Part shown: in pieces, positions 1-10,699 of the stretch | Position numbering within the stretch: the first letter of the stretch is position 1 | Layout of the letters: every line of letters begins with the position of its first letter | Assembly: GCA_022747635.1 (NCBI GenBank) | Contig: JAKTNV010000007.1 | Location: forward strand, 8,565,497-8,629,496 | DNA: 64,000 nt | From: Hetaerina americana | Taxonomy: Eukaryota; Arthropoda; Insecta; Odonata; Calopterygidae | Direction of reading: 5' to 3' | Program-made: the position numbers and the translations under genes | The notes under the pieces: model-generated | Database searches by the model: none | Seen by the model: the letters and a program-made list of their open reading frames with translations, nothing else | What the model was told of the DNA's origin: nothing

Positions 1-638
1 AGCAACCAACGACAATGTTTCCAAGCGATCAACAACAATAGTATTCCTCCCCAGGGTTTTTCCCCAAAACTCCCACGTGACCAACAACAATGCTCCTAAG
101 TTGGGTATAAAAGCCCTGATCGCGGGGCGAAAAGCGGTCAGTGGTTATCTGGCGGTGACCGGTAGGGCACGAAGCTTCGGCAGTGTTGCGCTTGTCGCGA
201 CAGCGTGTCCTATTCTTGACTCATCTTGGACGAGGGCTCCGCCCAGGTTACGTTCGTCGTGACCGCGTCCAACCTGCCTACACCCTTTCCCAGGTAAGGG
301 TCAGTTGGTTATCTGGTGGTGACCGGTAGGGCACGATGCTTCGGCTATGTTGCGCTTGTCGCGACAGCGTGTCCTATTTTCTGACTCAACTTCGGACGAG
401 GGCTCTGCCCAGGTTATGCGTGTCGTGACTGCGTCCGCCCTGCCACACCCCCTTCCTGACGGACGCGCGTTGGTGTACTGAGGGTCTAGCCATCCATAAA
501 TTGCGTATAACTTTGTAAATGGTGCATTTCAACTGTATTTTGTATAATAAACGATTGTTTGGGTAAGACTCGGTGTGGTATCTCTGACTTTCCCCGATAC
601 CCTTTGTGTCGCATCAGTTAGGAACGCCCCTTGCGACA
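1..638 (+). mobile_element. LTR of a retrotransposon, 5' truncated by the window edge
   Basis: This is read as a long terminal repeat. It has a strong TATA box (TATAAAAG, 106-113) and an arthropod-type initiator TCAGT 32 bases downstream (138-142). A poly(A) signal AATAAA lies at 546-551, and the repeat ends in GACA at 638. The inverted partner copy begins TGTC at its U3 end (1250), so the termini would be TGTC...GACA, the usual TG...CA pattern. The transcribed part holds a diverged tandem duplication of about 163 bases (about 137-299 and 300-455), and the second unit repeats the TCAGT. No gag or pol sequence is in the window. Family (Gypsy or BEL) cannot be decided. Confidence 0.6.
106..142 (+). 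promoter_or_regulatory. Core promoter in the LTR (TATA box and initiator)
   Basis: TATAAAAG at 106-113 is followed by TCAGT at 138-142. The TATA-to-initiator spacing fits an RNA polymerase II start at about A140. An identical copy in inverted orientation lies near 795-831. Confidence 0.55.
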
Positions 639-640
639 TA

Positions 641-660
641 TTGGTGTCAGGTGTGGGGTT
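641..660 (+). other. Probable primer-binding site stub after the LTR
   Basis: Two bases after the LTR end comes TTGGTGTCAG followed by GTGTGGGG. A TGG-initial stretch right after an LTR is where the tRNA primer (ending CCA) anneals. Only about 24 bases of internal sequence follow before the inverted LTR copy starts at 663. The element is therefore a rearranged remnant. Confidence 0.4.
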
Positions 661-662
661 AC

Positions 663-1250
663 GGTTGGACGCGGTCACGACGAACGTAACCTGGGCGGAG
701 CCCTCGTCCAAGATGAGTCAAGAATAGGACACGCTGTCGCGACAAGCGCAACACTGCCGAAGCTTCGTGCCCTACCGGTCACCGCCAGATAACCACTGAC
801 CGCTTTTCGCCCCGCGATCAGGGCTTTTATACCCAACTTAGGAGCATTGTTGTTGGTCACGTGGGAGTTTTGGGGAAAAACCCTGGGGAGGAATACTATT
901 GTTGTTGATCGCTTGGAAACATTGTCGTTGGTTGCTTGGGAGTTTTGGGGAAAACCAGGGAGGAATACTATTGTTGTACACCTGCAACAGTGCGTCGTTG
1001 ATTGCTTGGGGTGGGTAGTCGGAGGAGCCAGGAAGGGAGAACCATGTCGCATACTTGCGACAGAGTGTAGGGACGTTTAGACACCAAGATGGTGGCTCTA
1101 GCCTCAACCACTCCCACGCGAGATTGAAACGTAAGTTACTTTCTGTACACCAAGGACACCCACTCGTATCCTCGCTCGGTTTCCTTGGCGGATTAGAATA
1201 CATTTTGGGCGCTCCATGGCAACCAAAAACGTGTATGCAGTGATTTGACA
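663..1250 (-). mobile_element. Second LTR copy, inverted, covering U3 and the start of R
   Basis: Bases 663-936 are the reverse complement of 1-274 with essentially full identity. Beyond 936 this copy extends into U3 sequence that the left copy lacks because of the window edge. On the minus strand the LTR would begin TGTCAAATCACTGC at 1250. U3 holds repeats around a GGAATACTATTGTTG motif (about 890-985). The U5 end is missing because the copy breaks at 663. Confidence 0.6.
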
Positions 1251-1649
1251 AGGTGACTAGCAAACTGCGTGCCATATAGAGCTAGAATGCAGTACGCTGT
1301 CAGGTCAGAATATTAAGTGGTGTGATTGCTAAGGGTAGACTAAATCCAGCAGGGAATCTCTCTCCGACCTCTTCGTCTATCTCACAATGGATCAAAGGAC
1401 CTCAGCTGTGGGCTGCCAGCTACTGCAAGCACATGAACACGGACGGCTGTGGGCCATGATCATGAAGTCATGACGGGACGCACCAAGGGTACCAAACGAA
1501 AGTGCTCCCAGTGAGCAGTGAACGCGAGACGGCCGAGTGCACCTTGTGGATTTCCTCCGTTTCGCGTGCGTCGGCGCTCGTTTGTTTTTAAGTCGCCAGT
1601 GAATTGGGGGAATTGTTGGCCGGGCAACCAGATCGGCGTCGTCCCTCAC
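1251..1649. other. No gene seen; possible intron of the actin paralogue
   Basis: This lies between the inverted LTR and the second exon of the actin-like gene. On the minus strand it follows a good splice donor (GTGAGG). A third actin exon, expected to start IMFETFN, is not present here or anywhere down to position 1. Confidence 0.5.
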
Positions 1650-2513
1650 CTGCGTCATCTTCTCCCTGTTGGCCTTGGGGTTGAGCGGAACCTCCGAGAG
1701 TAGCACCGGATGCTCTTCAGGCGCGAGGCGCAGTTCGCTGTAGAAGGTGTGGTGCCAGATCTTCTCCATGTCGTCCCAGTTGTTCACGATGCCGTGCTCC
1801 ATGGGGTAACTCAGCGCCAGCATCCCTCGCTTGGCCTGCGCCTCATCCCCCACGTAGCTGTCCAGCTGCCACGTCGCCACCACCGGCCCCTGAGGAGGTC
1901 GTCGAAAGCCACGTTTTCATGCTTCCCGTTTCGGACTGCGAGAGGGCGAATAGAACGCAGCTCACCGCCCCAACTAGCGGCAGCGAGCTGGAAAATAAAT
2001 AAATGACAAACGGCAAGCGATGACCGGCCCTCACCGTCTGTCATTTATCAATCGCCCACCAAAAAGTAAACGGCGCGGATCACCGTCGTCTTCTGTTTCC
2101 TCCCGACTCTGGCGCAGGCGTGAAACGGGCTACTATGATGAAGACGCAAACATATAGCACAAGACCGGATGCATGAACACAGCTTCAATACACCTGGAAG
2201 GTCCTTCTCGGTGAATTGTTGGATTCTCGGACCCCTCGCTCGTTCTCGCACGCGACGAATTAAGAAACCTCGTGGTAAGAACGAAATGTGCCCGAGGAAA
2301 GGTCTGCTGCGCCATCTTTGAGTGTGCAGGAGGAATATTGTTTAGAATAAAAGAATGGCCGTCGCCAGTAGCTGAGGGTGTGGTGGCGGTGGCCCTCACC
2401 TGGTATCTGTGCCTCCCCACGATGGACGCGAAGCACGCGCTGGGCATGTCATTGCCGGCCAACCCCGCCTTCATCATCCCGGACCCGTTGTCCACCACGA
2501 TGGGGCTGCCCAT
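1650..2513 (-). CDS. Diverged actin paralogue, first two coding exons only
   Basis: Two exons are visible: 2400-2513 (38 codons from an ATG giving [12 protein letters not shown]) and 1650-1889 (80 codons). The intron 1890-2399 has a GTGAGG donor and CTCCTCAG acceptor. Exon 2 keeps core actin sequence, including [21 protein letters not shown] and [11 protein letters not shown]. Exon 1 is much changed: [26 protein letters not shown] in two stretches, where the family has [17 protein letters not shown]. Both intron positions match the complete actin gene at 16350-20856. Exon 2 is exactly the family length and has no stop or frameshift, so it is not obviously dead. An in-frame ATG at 2621 would add 36 unusual residues. 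A pyrimidine-rich acceptor (TTTCCCTTCAAG) upstream of 2513 suggests a 5'UTR intron and favours the short start. The remaining exons lie outside the window or are lost. It could be a fast-evolving tissue-specific actin or a young pseudogene. Confidence 0.75.
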
Positions 2514-2917
2514 CGTCTCACGCAGCAAGCGACTCGAAGGGTAGATGGGGTCCTTGAAGGGAAAGGTCACGTCGTGGGTCAATGTCTCAATCGTGTACGC
2601 ATCCCTATCGCGACAGTCCATCCCGCCAATTTCAGGACTTGAGCGGAAGGAGCTGAACTAAGTTTTGTTTGCGACAGAAACGCGGCCGTGCGCGGACATT
2701 TTCCGCGAGTGTCACTTTCCCGAATGACCGGTATTCCCCACAACGGATTTACAGAATGCATAACATTTTCGAATATTAAATACAGTGGCACAATCAATGA
2801 AGCTGCAAAATTGAGATATTCATCTAAGAATAATCATACAAATTTGTTTCCTTCCCCGTCACAGGTAATTTACTCATCTTCCGTCATGGACTTTGAAGTA
2901 ACACGGTAAGATTACAA
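2514..2917. other. 5' flank of the actin paralogue
   Basis: This holds the open frame running upstream of the paralogue ATG to 2621 and then AT-rich sequence. No TATA box or first exon can be fixed. Confidence 0.3.
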
Positions 2918-3070
2918 GAAATTGCGGGAGATGCCGCGACAGTAACTTTTTGCCTGAGTCATCCGCTAATATGCATTACAATGTAACAATTGCAGAGAGT
3001 AAAAATAATTCGCATCACTGTCAAGACGCAAGATTTTGACACTCTGCCATTGATGCATTGCAACACGGAT
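2918..3070. repeat. tRNA-SINE body as an inverted dimer, head lost
   Basis: The left half (GCGGGAGATGCCGCGACAG onward to TAATATGCATTACAATG) matches the SINE body at 6417-6510 and 30081-30180. The right half, about 3030-3065, is a diverged inverted copy (TTTTGACACTCTGCCATTG). The tRNA-like heads expected in the middle are missing. Confidence 0.5.
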
Positions 3071-3079
3071 ATAGCTCCA

Positions 3080-3470
3080 TCGTGGTTTGATTTTCATCTT
3101 ATCCTCCCTGCACATCCTCTCCTTCCTTCTCTCCCGTTCATTCTCCAACTTGTTTAGTATCCTCTTCTGTTCTTTCCCCGTTGGTGTTTGTCTAACCAGG
3201 TCTTTCATATTCTTCTTCCTGTCTCCCACCTCCGGCGCATTAGTTGCTACGCACTTGTACCCCAGTTTTCCTTTTCATCAATATAGTCCCCGTCTCTGTC
3301 CACTCCTTTCTGAGTTCAACTACCCACTTGGTGCCAGTCTTGCCTCTCGTCCTACCCGTTGTCTCCCGCCTGTTTTATGCACACATGATTGATTCTACTT
3401 TTCTCCTCTTCTTTTTGGTTCCAGAATCTTCTCCAGCATTTTTATCTCTTCCTTATCCAATTTGAGCGAC
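3080..3470 (-). other. Degenerate charged reading frame, unidentified
   Basis: The minus strand reads as a broken, lysine- and glutamate-rich frame with pieces such as MLEKILEPKRR, GDRKKNMKDLVRQTPTG and LNKLENERERRKER, interrupted by stops. This looks like a decayed coiled-coil segment of a mobile-element protein. I do not recognise the family, and base composition could also explain the charge. Confidence 0.25.
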
Positions 3471-3475
3471 GTGAC

Positions 3476-3546
3476 AGTCCAGTGGGTAGAGCGCTGCGTT
3501 ACTGACTCAGCAGGTCCAGGCTCGATTCCGGGGTACGCCTGTTAAT
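3476..3546 (+). repeat. tRNA-like SINE head
   Basis: There is an A-box-like stretch (GTCCAGTGGGTAGAGCGCTG) and a B-box-like GGCTCGATTCC about 40 bases later, the polymerase III internal promoter layout. The acceptor arms do not pair as in a working tRNA. A related head lies inverted at 26675-26745. Confidence 0.5.
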
Positions 3547-3564
3547 GCTCTTACCTTTTTTATT

Positions 3565-3718
3565 TATATATACCCTGAAAGCCACCGCCAGTGTGTATGG
3601 TAGGGGGTGAATACACACCAGAATAATTTTACCCGAACATGATCCTACCTGAGTCGAACAATGTTATTTTGATACCCTATCGTCCGTGGAAAAAATGACA
3701 TCTTAAATCCATCCAAAT
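3565..3718 (-). mobile_element. LINE A 3'-end fragment
   Basis: The plus strand starts with the reverse complement of the LINE A terminus (ACCCTGAAAGCCACC...GGTGTGTATGGTAGGGGGTGAATACACACCAG) and runs into the C-terminal coding end (cf. CCCTATCGTCCGTGGAAAAA). It is a 5'-truncated copy of the family repeated throughout the window. Confidence 0.6.
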
Positions 3719-3753
3719 AAAATTACACAGCTTCATACAAGCTGTGTAATTTT
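3719..3753. repeat. Perfect 15-bp hairpin
   Basis: AAAATTACACAGCTT and its exact reverse complement are separated by CATAC. It abuts the LINE A fragment. Confidence 0.7.
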
Positions 3754-4489
3754 TCGGGTACCAAATCTTCCTGGGAACACAGGGAAAGGAACTGCCAGGG
3801 AAAGGCTACCACCCTGATGTGTGAATTTCTTAATCATTTGGGCTCAGTGCTACGGGAGCTAAAATTAAAGATTAAATTCCTTGCATACAGCTCTTTTTCG
3901 TGATAATGTAAAAACGTATGACTAAACGTACTATGATAAGATAGACCGTGAAAATAAGATTAGTGGGATAAACTTTACAGCCGACCCGTATAATATTTCA
4001 TTTTTCTCAGAAACGATAAGGGATTATAAAACTGCCTACTACGGCGATAAGGAAAGAATTTCTATGCTAAGGTTAGCCATTATTCTAACTTAGCCAGGAG
4101 TTCGTCCCGTATGCGTAATTTAACGTATTTATATTAGGCTACCACAGTGCAGCTGCTACCACGATGCTAGTTCTTTACAAAAATATACAGTCTTCGTATC
4201 TGTTGTTAATAGCATAATTGATGAAATTCAAATTGAAATTTCAAATCGTGCCAGCATCATAGAACCCATTTATACAAAGGTTTTTTATTCCAACTTTGCT
4301 TATTTTTGTGGGATAAGGTATAAAAAAGGACGAAGAGATTTTCATTTGTTTTACGAAAATAGCATAATTAAGCTGCTGGTTATATTTCTGAAACGAGAGT
4401 GGTATTTACAAGGGAGGTTCTTTCCGAAGGCAATGAGTAAGCGAAGATCTCGAGAGTAATGAATTCGGCGTCTCGCTGCGGCGCGCGAG
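3754..4489. other. AT-rich stretch, nothing recognised
   Basis: No coding frame, RNA gene or repeat family could be identified. Confidence 0.4.
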
Positions 4490-4750
4490 CGCTCACCTAC
4501 CTATAGCGCTCCTTCCCAGGTGGCGCGGCTTCTGACTCCTATCCCGGACTCCGTCCTCCGCCGCTCGCCGTGGTGACACTGACGCGAACGGAAGTCTTCG
4601 GTCGTCTGTTCTCCGTGACTCAATTGGTTGTCTACCTCTTCCCGTCGGTTGGACGTGGGAGAGCGCCCAAGACCGGGTGCGTCGTCCACTCCTCTTCGGC
4701 ATACATAGATATCCCTCGGAGAACAACGAATACGGGGGCCTGAGTCCCAC
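4490..4750. other. GC-rich block, possible non-coding exon
   Basis: A sharply GC-richer island in AT-rich surroundings. On the minus strand it is open but the protein (rich in R, S, P) resembles nothing, and both strands are open. At its low end the minus strand has AGGTAGGTGAGCG, which would serve as a splice donor. It could therefore be a non-coding first exon for the actin paralogue, but this is conjecture. Confidence 0.2.
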
Positions 4751-6254
4751 CGTATCGGATTGTTATCGCAATGAAATCACATTAAACCGAAATGCATTGA
4801 TTTATCTGATAACATCCCTATTTGCTTCTTATTCTCCCAATGCGTTCTAGAGCGCTTAATCTTGAAGTCTTGAAAATAATCATCAATAAAAAAGCCAGTT
4901 TGCAATAAATACATATTCTTCTTGCTCGCTGATATCTCCCGGAGACCGCCAAATTCCCCTTTCTCGGGGAAGCTCTTATCGTATGGGATTCAGATGTAAT
5001 CAGAATCCATTCAACGAAATAAATGATCGATTCTCTCCTTTCACTCCCATGCCGCCCATTGTTTTATTTGTTCGCGTAATCTTGAGGCGATACAAGCCCT
5101 CCTAATTGATGTCCACCTGCGCGCAATTCGCTTAATTCGAAAGAACATTCATGGCTGATACCGCGAAGGGAGTTTGGGAAATGTCAAGAATGACTTCGAA
5201 AAACCTACCGTGAATGATGAAACTGATTGAATCAGTCGTAGGTGTAATATTCTCCGAGGCAGTGGTCCTCAATCTTAATTTCAAAATTGACTCCGAAGGC
5301 AAAATAATTCACACCCGATCCGGGTTTTCATTCACTGACCACGTGCAGGCCGGGAGAGTGTGCAGGCAGTCCCTGGTACGTGTGTGTGCGTGCATTCGTG
5401 ATCGTGTGCGCCCACCCTACCTTCTGGGTGGACTCGGACCGAAATCCAGTAGGGTGACGTGCATTGTGTTACTGCGGGGGGGCGGGGGGGGGGGGGGTTG
5501 CTGTGGTGTTGCTCACCGACACCTTTGTTAATTGAGTAGACAAAGACAAGAGACATTCCAAATATTTCGCCGTAACTGATAACCGCCTCGTGTATTAACG
5601 TAAGAAGCCTTCCACGAAACGATAAGAATGCGTAGATGCGAGTGAATGAGTGCTCAAGAAATAGTTCCAAAAATGAAGATTAAAAAGGTTGAGTTTAATA
5701 TAGTATTATTTTGGATAATGTAGTTTAAATGGAGATAATAACAAACTTTGTCAAATCTACTCAATAATTTATTAATGCGACCGATGTAACGTAGAGTCGC
5801 GATATCTTCAGGTAAACAAATATAGAACTAGAGGACTTAAGGCGAAAGGAGTGGGATGGGAATGTTTCACAGTTGGCCAGAAAATAAGCCTAGGCTATGG
5901 AAAGGGTTAAATACAATGGGTTTAGGATATTCCAGTGGCAGAAATTGAATATGCGGTGGGAGGAGTCGTATTAGTTAATCATTAAGTGCTTGTCGATAAG
6001 TTTTTCATTACTTCGGTAATGGCTACTTTCATTTGATATAACCTGAAGTACTTTCCTTCGTTAAGAATTTAAATAAAAGGTAAGAAAAGTGTACAGTAAT
6101 TTAACGGATTCCCAACAATGAACAGAAGGTACACTTGAGATCACAGGGTTGTTAAAAAAATCGGGCATGGTTATGTTTAGTGTAGCATTCGAACCAATCA
6201 GTGAATTGTGAAATAACCTTTTGTTTTCCTCGTGTGCATCAACGTCATTGTTTA
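4751..6254. other. Intergenic; contains a poly-G run
   Basis: Mostly AT-rich sequence with no supported gene. A G-run interrupted by one C lies at about 5476-5497. Confidence 0.4.
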
Positions 6255-6510
6255 ATGTAACAATTTCAGAGTGTCAAAAAAATTTGCCCTGACCGGGATT
6301 CGAGCCCGGATCCCTCGATGTCCCTCCAAATGCTTTAGCCAGTTAAGCTATCTTAACTCGCTAAAGCACTTGGCCGGGCATCGAGGGATCCGGGTTCGAA
6401 TCCCGGTCAGGGCGAAAGATTTTTCACTTTGAAATTGCTGCATTGAAATGTATATTAGCGGATGACTGCGTTAAAAGTTACTGTTGCGGCATCTTCCGCA
6501 GTTTCTTGGA
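6255..6510. repeat. tRNA-derived SINE, head-to-head inverted dimer
   Basis: Right arm (plus): tRNA-like head with B box GGTTCGAATCC (6393-6403), then the body TTTTTCACTTTGAAATTGCTG to GCGGCATCTTCCGCAG. Left arm (minus): the same head with B box GGCTCGAATCC, then the start of the body, truncated at about 6255. The heads meet at about 6340-6360. The 3' ends of the heads match over GGGATTCGA.CCCGGATCCCTCGA. Confidence 0.65.
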
Positions 6511-6954
6511 ACTTCCTTGTTTAATATTTAACAATCGAAATAACAAATTCCTATGAACATCCAAGACAACCCCTTCAAATTGCTGCACAACTCCCTCCTT
6601 TTTTGAGAATTGGCAGATTCCAGTAATTACCAACCAGTTTCTCTAGCATGGATGCCATGCAAAATCTGAGCACATAAAATTATTAGCAATACAATGTCAT
6701 TCATTGAGAGTAGAAACATACCATACCGTATTCAGCAAGGGTTTCAGAAGGCAGAACCAGAGAAACACCACTGGGTCTTTTTATTCAACATATCTTGAAA
6801 TCAGGGGAAGGGAACACACGATTGAATTCTGGATCTTTAGATTTCCAGAAACCTCCTGACAAGGTATTTCACGATAAAGTTATAAGCAAACCAATAAATT
6901 TGTTCACATGGACTCATTTCATAAAATCACCATATTTTGCACCCCTCTAAAATT
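6511..6954. other. AT-rich, nothing recognised
   Basis: No gene or repeat family was identified. Confidence 0.4.
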
Positions 6955-7040
6955 AGAACGGTATAAGGACTCGATTAAATACTTAGGCATTACCCTCACT
7001 CACAACCTCTCCTAGGTTAAACACATAGACAGATAGAAGT
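6955..7040 (+). mobile_element. LINE A reverse-transcriptase fragment
   Basis: It translates as KDSIKYLGITLTHNLS, a stop, then VKHIDR. This matches the thumb-region segment seen in the longer copy at 37290 (YIGVTLTYDLSWVKH). Confidence 0.5.
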
Positions 7041-7157
7041 CTCTATTAATGTGAAATTGAGACCTAATGGCCCCTTCTTCCATTTAACCCATCGTCGTAT
7101 ACATATTATATTAGGCCTCAAATTTATAATTACATGCATGTATACACATAGACATTC

Positions 7158-7298
7158 ATTCATATATATATATATATTTATATAATGTATAAAAAATATA
7201 TATATATGCATATATATATATGCATATATATGCATATATATGCATATATATATATATATTTATATAATGTATAAAAAATATATATATGCATATATATA

Positions 7299-7383
<85 letters not shown>

Positions 7384-7418
7384 TATATATATATATATGT
7401 ATATATATATTTATGAAT
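7158..7418. repeat. (TA)n microsatellite with an internal direct repeat
   Basis: A long AT alternation. A segment TTTATATAATGTATAAAAAA occurs twice inside it, about 83 bases apart (near 7175 and 7258). Confidence 0.85.
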
Positions 7419-7419
7419 G

Positions 7420-7480
7420 TATTCATCCCCTGCCACACACCCTAGCAGTTGCTTGCAGGGTACTAAAAATTGAAAAGAAA
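7420..7480 (+). mobile_element. LINE A 3' terminus
   Basis: ATTCATCCCCTGCCACACAC followed by CCTAGCAGTTGCTTGCAGGG is the plus-strand 3' end of LINE A. The tract at 7158-7418 separates it from the coding fragment at 6955. Confidence 0.55.
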
Positions 7481-8299
7481 AAGCCGTGACTTGCCCCATG
7501 TTTTGCTAGGGTAGAAATATACCCCTTAGCTTCCTTAACCGGTAGAATACCAATAGCTAATGATTAATGATCATCTGGGTTTGCCTCAAAATTTTTAATT
7601 TAAATAATCATTTTTATTTGCAGTAATTGTTATGAAGTCACAAAATTGGATTTTATTAATGCCAAAATCAAATCTTTTACATCTTTGGGTTGTAGTGGCT
7701 CTTCTCAATGACCTTCACCCTCTCTATTTTTTCATTTAATTCTCAAATCCCAGCTCCTGCTCTTTTTTTATCACAGCTAATTACTTTATCATTATTATTT
7801 TTTCCCTACGGCCTTGGATTCTGGAAACTAAAGATTAGAGCATTTTTCACGCCTATTGAAGTCTATTTCATTGTTTTCAATAACCCATTCTTTATGCTTT
7901 TTCTTTTATGGTGTAGTTCGTGCCAAATACTTGTGTCAACTATTCCAATATGCCAATCCATTCTGACATATTTACTCTGAATTGATATGCTTTCATGGCT
8001 TTAAATCATTAAACATTTTTCCCTAAAATTTTCTTTGATGTATTCAAACTATTTAGTTTTCTGCATGCTTTTTGGTGTCATTGTTATGTATTATTTTTCT
8101 GTCTTCTTTAATAACATGCTGACATACTATTGGTTCACGATCCACAAACTCAACAATCAAAGCAACACCACCTGACTTAATACAACGACCGCAAACTCCT
8201 CTCGATGAAAACATTCTTTAAAAACCCTTAGAACAAAGTATGGGCTGCTATTCTAAATGAAATAGCACCCTGCTATTCTTGCTTATTGTCATCCTAGGT
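7481..8299. other. AT-rich intergenic
   Basis: No gene recognised. TTAACCGGTAGAATACC near 7538 resembles the LINE B 3' terminus and may be a scrap of it. Confidence 0.3.
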
Positions 8300-8640
8300 T
8301 GCTATTTTGTGTATTATGGCGACCCAGTTACCTTTACTATATTAAATGTGTAGATGGCATCCGGAACTCTGGCAATAATATGGCGATGTCGCAGTATAAT
8401 TATAGCACAATCACTATGCACTATTCTGGATGGCATATGGCGAAAAGTATTTTCACAAATACTATTCAATTTGGCCTTAAGAGAACAAATATTCTCACAG
8501 CTTAGCATTTCAGTGGGAAGTCTATTATACAACCATATGCCAATCTCATGAGGTCATAGTTTCATTCAGTCTGCCCTGACTGACGTGCAGTGTAAGTCAT
8601 TTTTGGTTCTTGTTAGGTGAAAATGATAATCTGAATTTAA
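8300..8640 (-). mobile_element. LINE remnant, C-terminal end of ORF2
   Basis: The minus strand reads TRTKNDLHCTSV, then after stops HEIGIWLYNRLPTEMLSCEN and SLKAKLNSI. The pattern G-x-x-LYN-LP-E followed by a K-rich FK..L-like segment is the usual C-terminus of jockey/CR1-type reverse transcriptase proteins. It is broken and 5' truncated, and it differs from LINE A and LINE B. Confidence 0.55.
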
Positions 8641-8755
8641 AAGAAAATCACTTATATTGACTTAGAAAGTGATCTTTGCATAGCAAAAGATTGAAAAGCC
8701 TTCCAAGATATTTTGATACCCAATAAATTTTTTATTTGCTAATTTTTATCTGTTA

Positions 8756-8779
8756 AAAAATTGTCAGCTGACAATTTTT
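8756..8779. repeat. Perfect 24-bp palindrome
   Basis: AAAAATTGTCAG followed directly by its reverse complement. Confidence 0.7.
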
Positions 8780-8803
8780 GTCTAACCTCTTCAGCTTTCA
8801 TAA

Positions 8804-9184
8804 CTAGATGCACAAATTCTTATTGTTGTATTTCAGCATTTGAGAACTCTTCGTTGTAACTTTATCATTAGGTTGTGCAATGCGGTACGGAATTTTGCAA
8901 ATGTTTGACAATTTCAGTGGATTAACAGTGCACTCTTTCAAATTGGAGTCATTGGAGTCATACACAGTTTTTATGATCCCACACAGTCTTCCCACACAGC
9001 TAAATGTTTTGTGGCAGCAGTTAATGTAGCTCTCCTCACTGAAGTTTTGGGCTACATTTGAAATAGTTTTCAGGAAATATGGCTGCGTGGCATGTCCTGA
9101 ATCTCCTGAAATGAATGCCTTCAAATTGTTAATAAATGTTTTGCTAATAATTTTGTGAAGAACATATGTATACCCATTTGTCAA
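8804..9184 (-). other. Unidentified open frame of about 126 codons
   Basis: An open stretch in AT-rich DNA containing VLHKIISKTFINNLKAFISG and CTVNPLKLSNICKIPYRIAQ. It has no ATG at its upstream end and a stop shortly before. Its length is somewhat unusual for this composition, so it may be a decayed transposon coding segment. No family is recognised. Confidence 0.2.
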
Positions 9185-10699
9185 GCATTTTGCAGTCCTT
9201 CATCGTGCTATCCCTTAATTGCTTCTCTGGTCCTACAGCCATTTCAAACAAATTCGTAGTAGACTGGTCCAGAAGAGAGGGAGATAGCAAAGAAGGAAAG
9301 TATCCCAGGGATCTGATCACATACCTTTTGAAAAAATAATCTGATAATTGATCTTAATTAGATTCAGTTTTCATTTGCTTGATTAAATAAGGAGAATGAT
9401 TACAAGGCATGCAAAAGGAAAGAAAGATCTCAGTTATTTAACCTCTGACCACTCATTTATGAGTATATGACTCTCTGTTGACTTCTGGACAAGTTTAATT
9501 GCCACTGGGTACTTACTATTTGTGCATCAAAGAAATGGCATCAATAGCGGTTCTTAAAATGTGCCTCTCCCCTAACAGCAGACAACTACTATGGCATGGA
9601 TGGAATCTATGCACCCAGCGACGTCTGGAAATTCCCTTGCCTCCATGAATGTATAAATAACCCTAATTTAGTAATATTGCTGTACGTGGTTGCTAACTAT
9701 ATTTGTAATAAAGACATACACTGATAGCATTCATAATATTGCAATGAAATGTATGACAGTTGAACCTTTTATTTACCTGTTTATAATTATTTGCCTCTCG
9801 TCAATGGTTGCCTAGAATCCAATCAGCCTTGCAGTCAAAACTTCTGCTAATGCATTGCTCATTCTCCTGATGCAGTTGCTTACAAAGACTTGGCTATCTA
9901 ATCACTGCTAGGAGCTGTTAGCAAAAAATTGAATGACCGTCAGAGTCAAGTTAAGAGTAAGGAGTATATCCATGAATATTGCTTGAATTATTTTTAGGAT
10001 TACTTTTTGTCAAATCTTATGAATTAAGGGATTATTACTTGCATATGAACTGGTAATCCTGTGAAATAATTTATTTGCAGCTGTGGACTCAGCTCTTCCA
10101 CGAGATGATGAGCTGCTCTCTTAAAAATACCGTACAGATTTTTTAAAATCTTGCCCAGGCTTTCCAAAGAAATCATGCGAATCCCTCATATTGCTGTCAT
10201 CTCAGCCTGAAACATGTCCTTTCCTGTCTTTCCTGGAATTGCAAAGCCATTTCCCGAGGAAATAAAATATGCAGTATTGCTCCATGCTCATAGCCTCATG
10301 GAAACCATGTAAAATTGTGAAATGAAGTGGTAATTTTATTTGCTGCTTCTCCTTGCTTACCCTTTTTCGTGGATCCACAGTTGCAACTAAGTGTTTTTTC
10401 AATTACATTCATGTAAATGCTAATGTGTAAAAAATGTATGGCCTATTCTAAATTTGCTTACTTTTTAATCATTTGCCAATTAAATATCAAAGCTGAGAAA
10501 TTTGTTAATTCCTTCTAGTACAATAATGCAAAATGGTCAAGAATTGACAAATAGGGTATTGATTCTACACTAATGTTCATGTGTGACTAGAATTTTCTCA
10601 ATAATAATGACATCTTAGTAAGACATAACATGTCCTAGACTTAAGTTTTGCTGAGTAGAGGAAGCTGGATGAGAATCAGGACTTCTCATCCAAACTCAC
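9185..10699. other. AT-rich intergenic
   Basis: No supported gene or repeat family. Short AATAAA motifs are present, as expected by composition. Confidence 0.35.

Noticed and set aside
6286..6355. Functional tRNA genes at 6286-6415
   Set aside because: The B boxes are good but the acceptor and anticodon arms do not fold properly, and the unit continues into a repeated body also found at 30081, so these are SINE heads.
7158..7418. CRISPR-like array
   Set aside because: The repetition is a TA microsatellite with one 83-base internal duplication; there are no regular repeats with unique spacers, and the DNA is eukaryotic.
7017..7499. Frames made of repeated Tyr-Ile
   Set aside because: Translations of (TA)n microsatellites.
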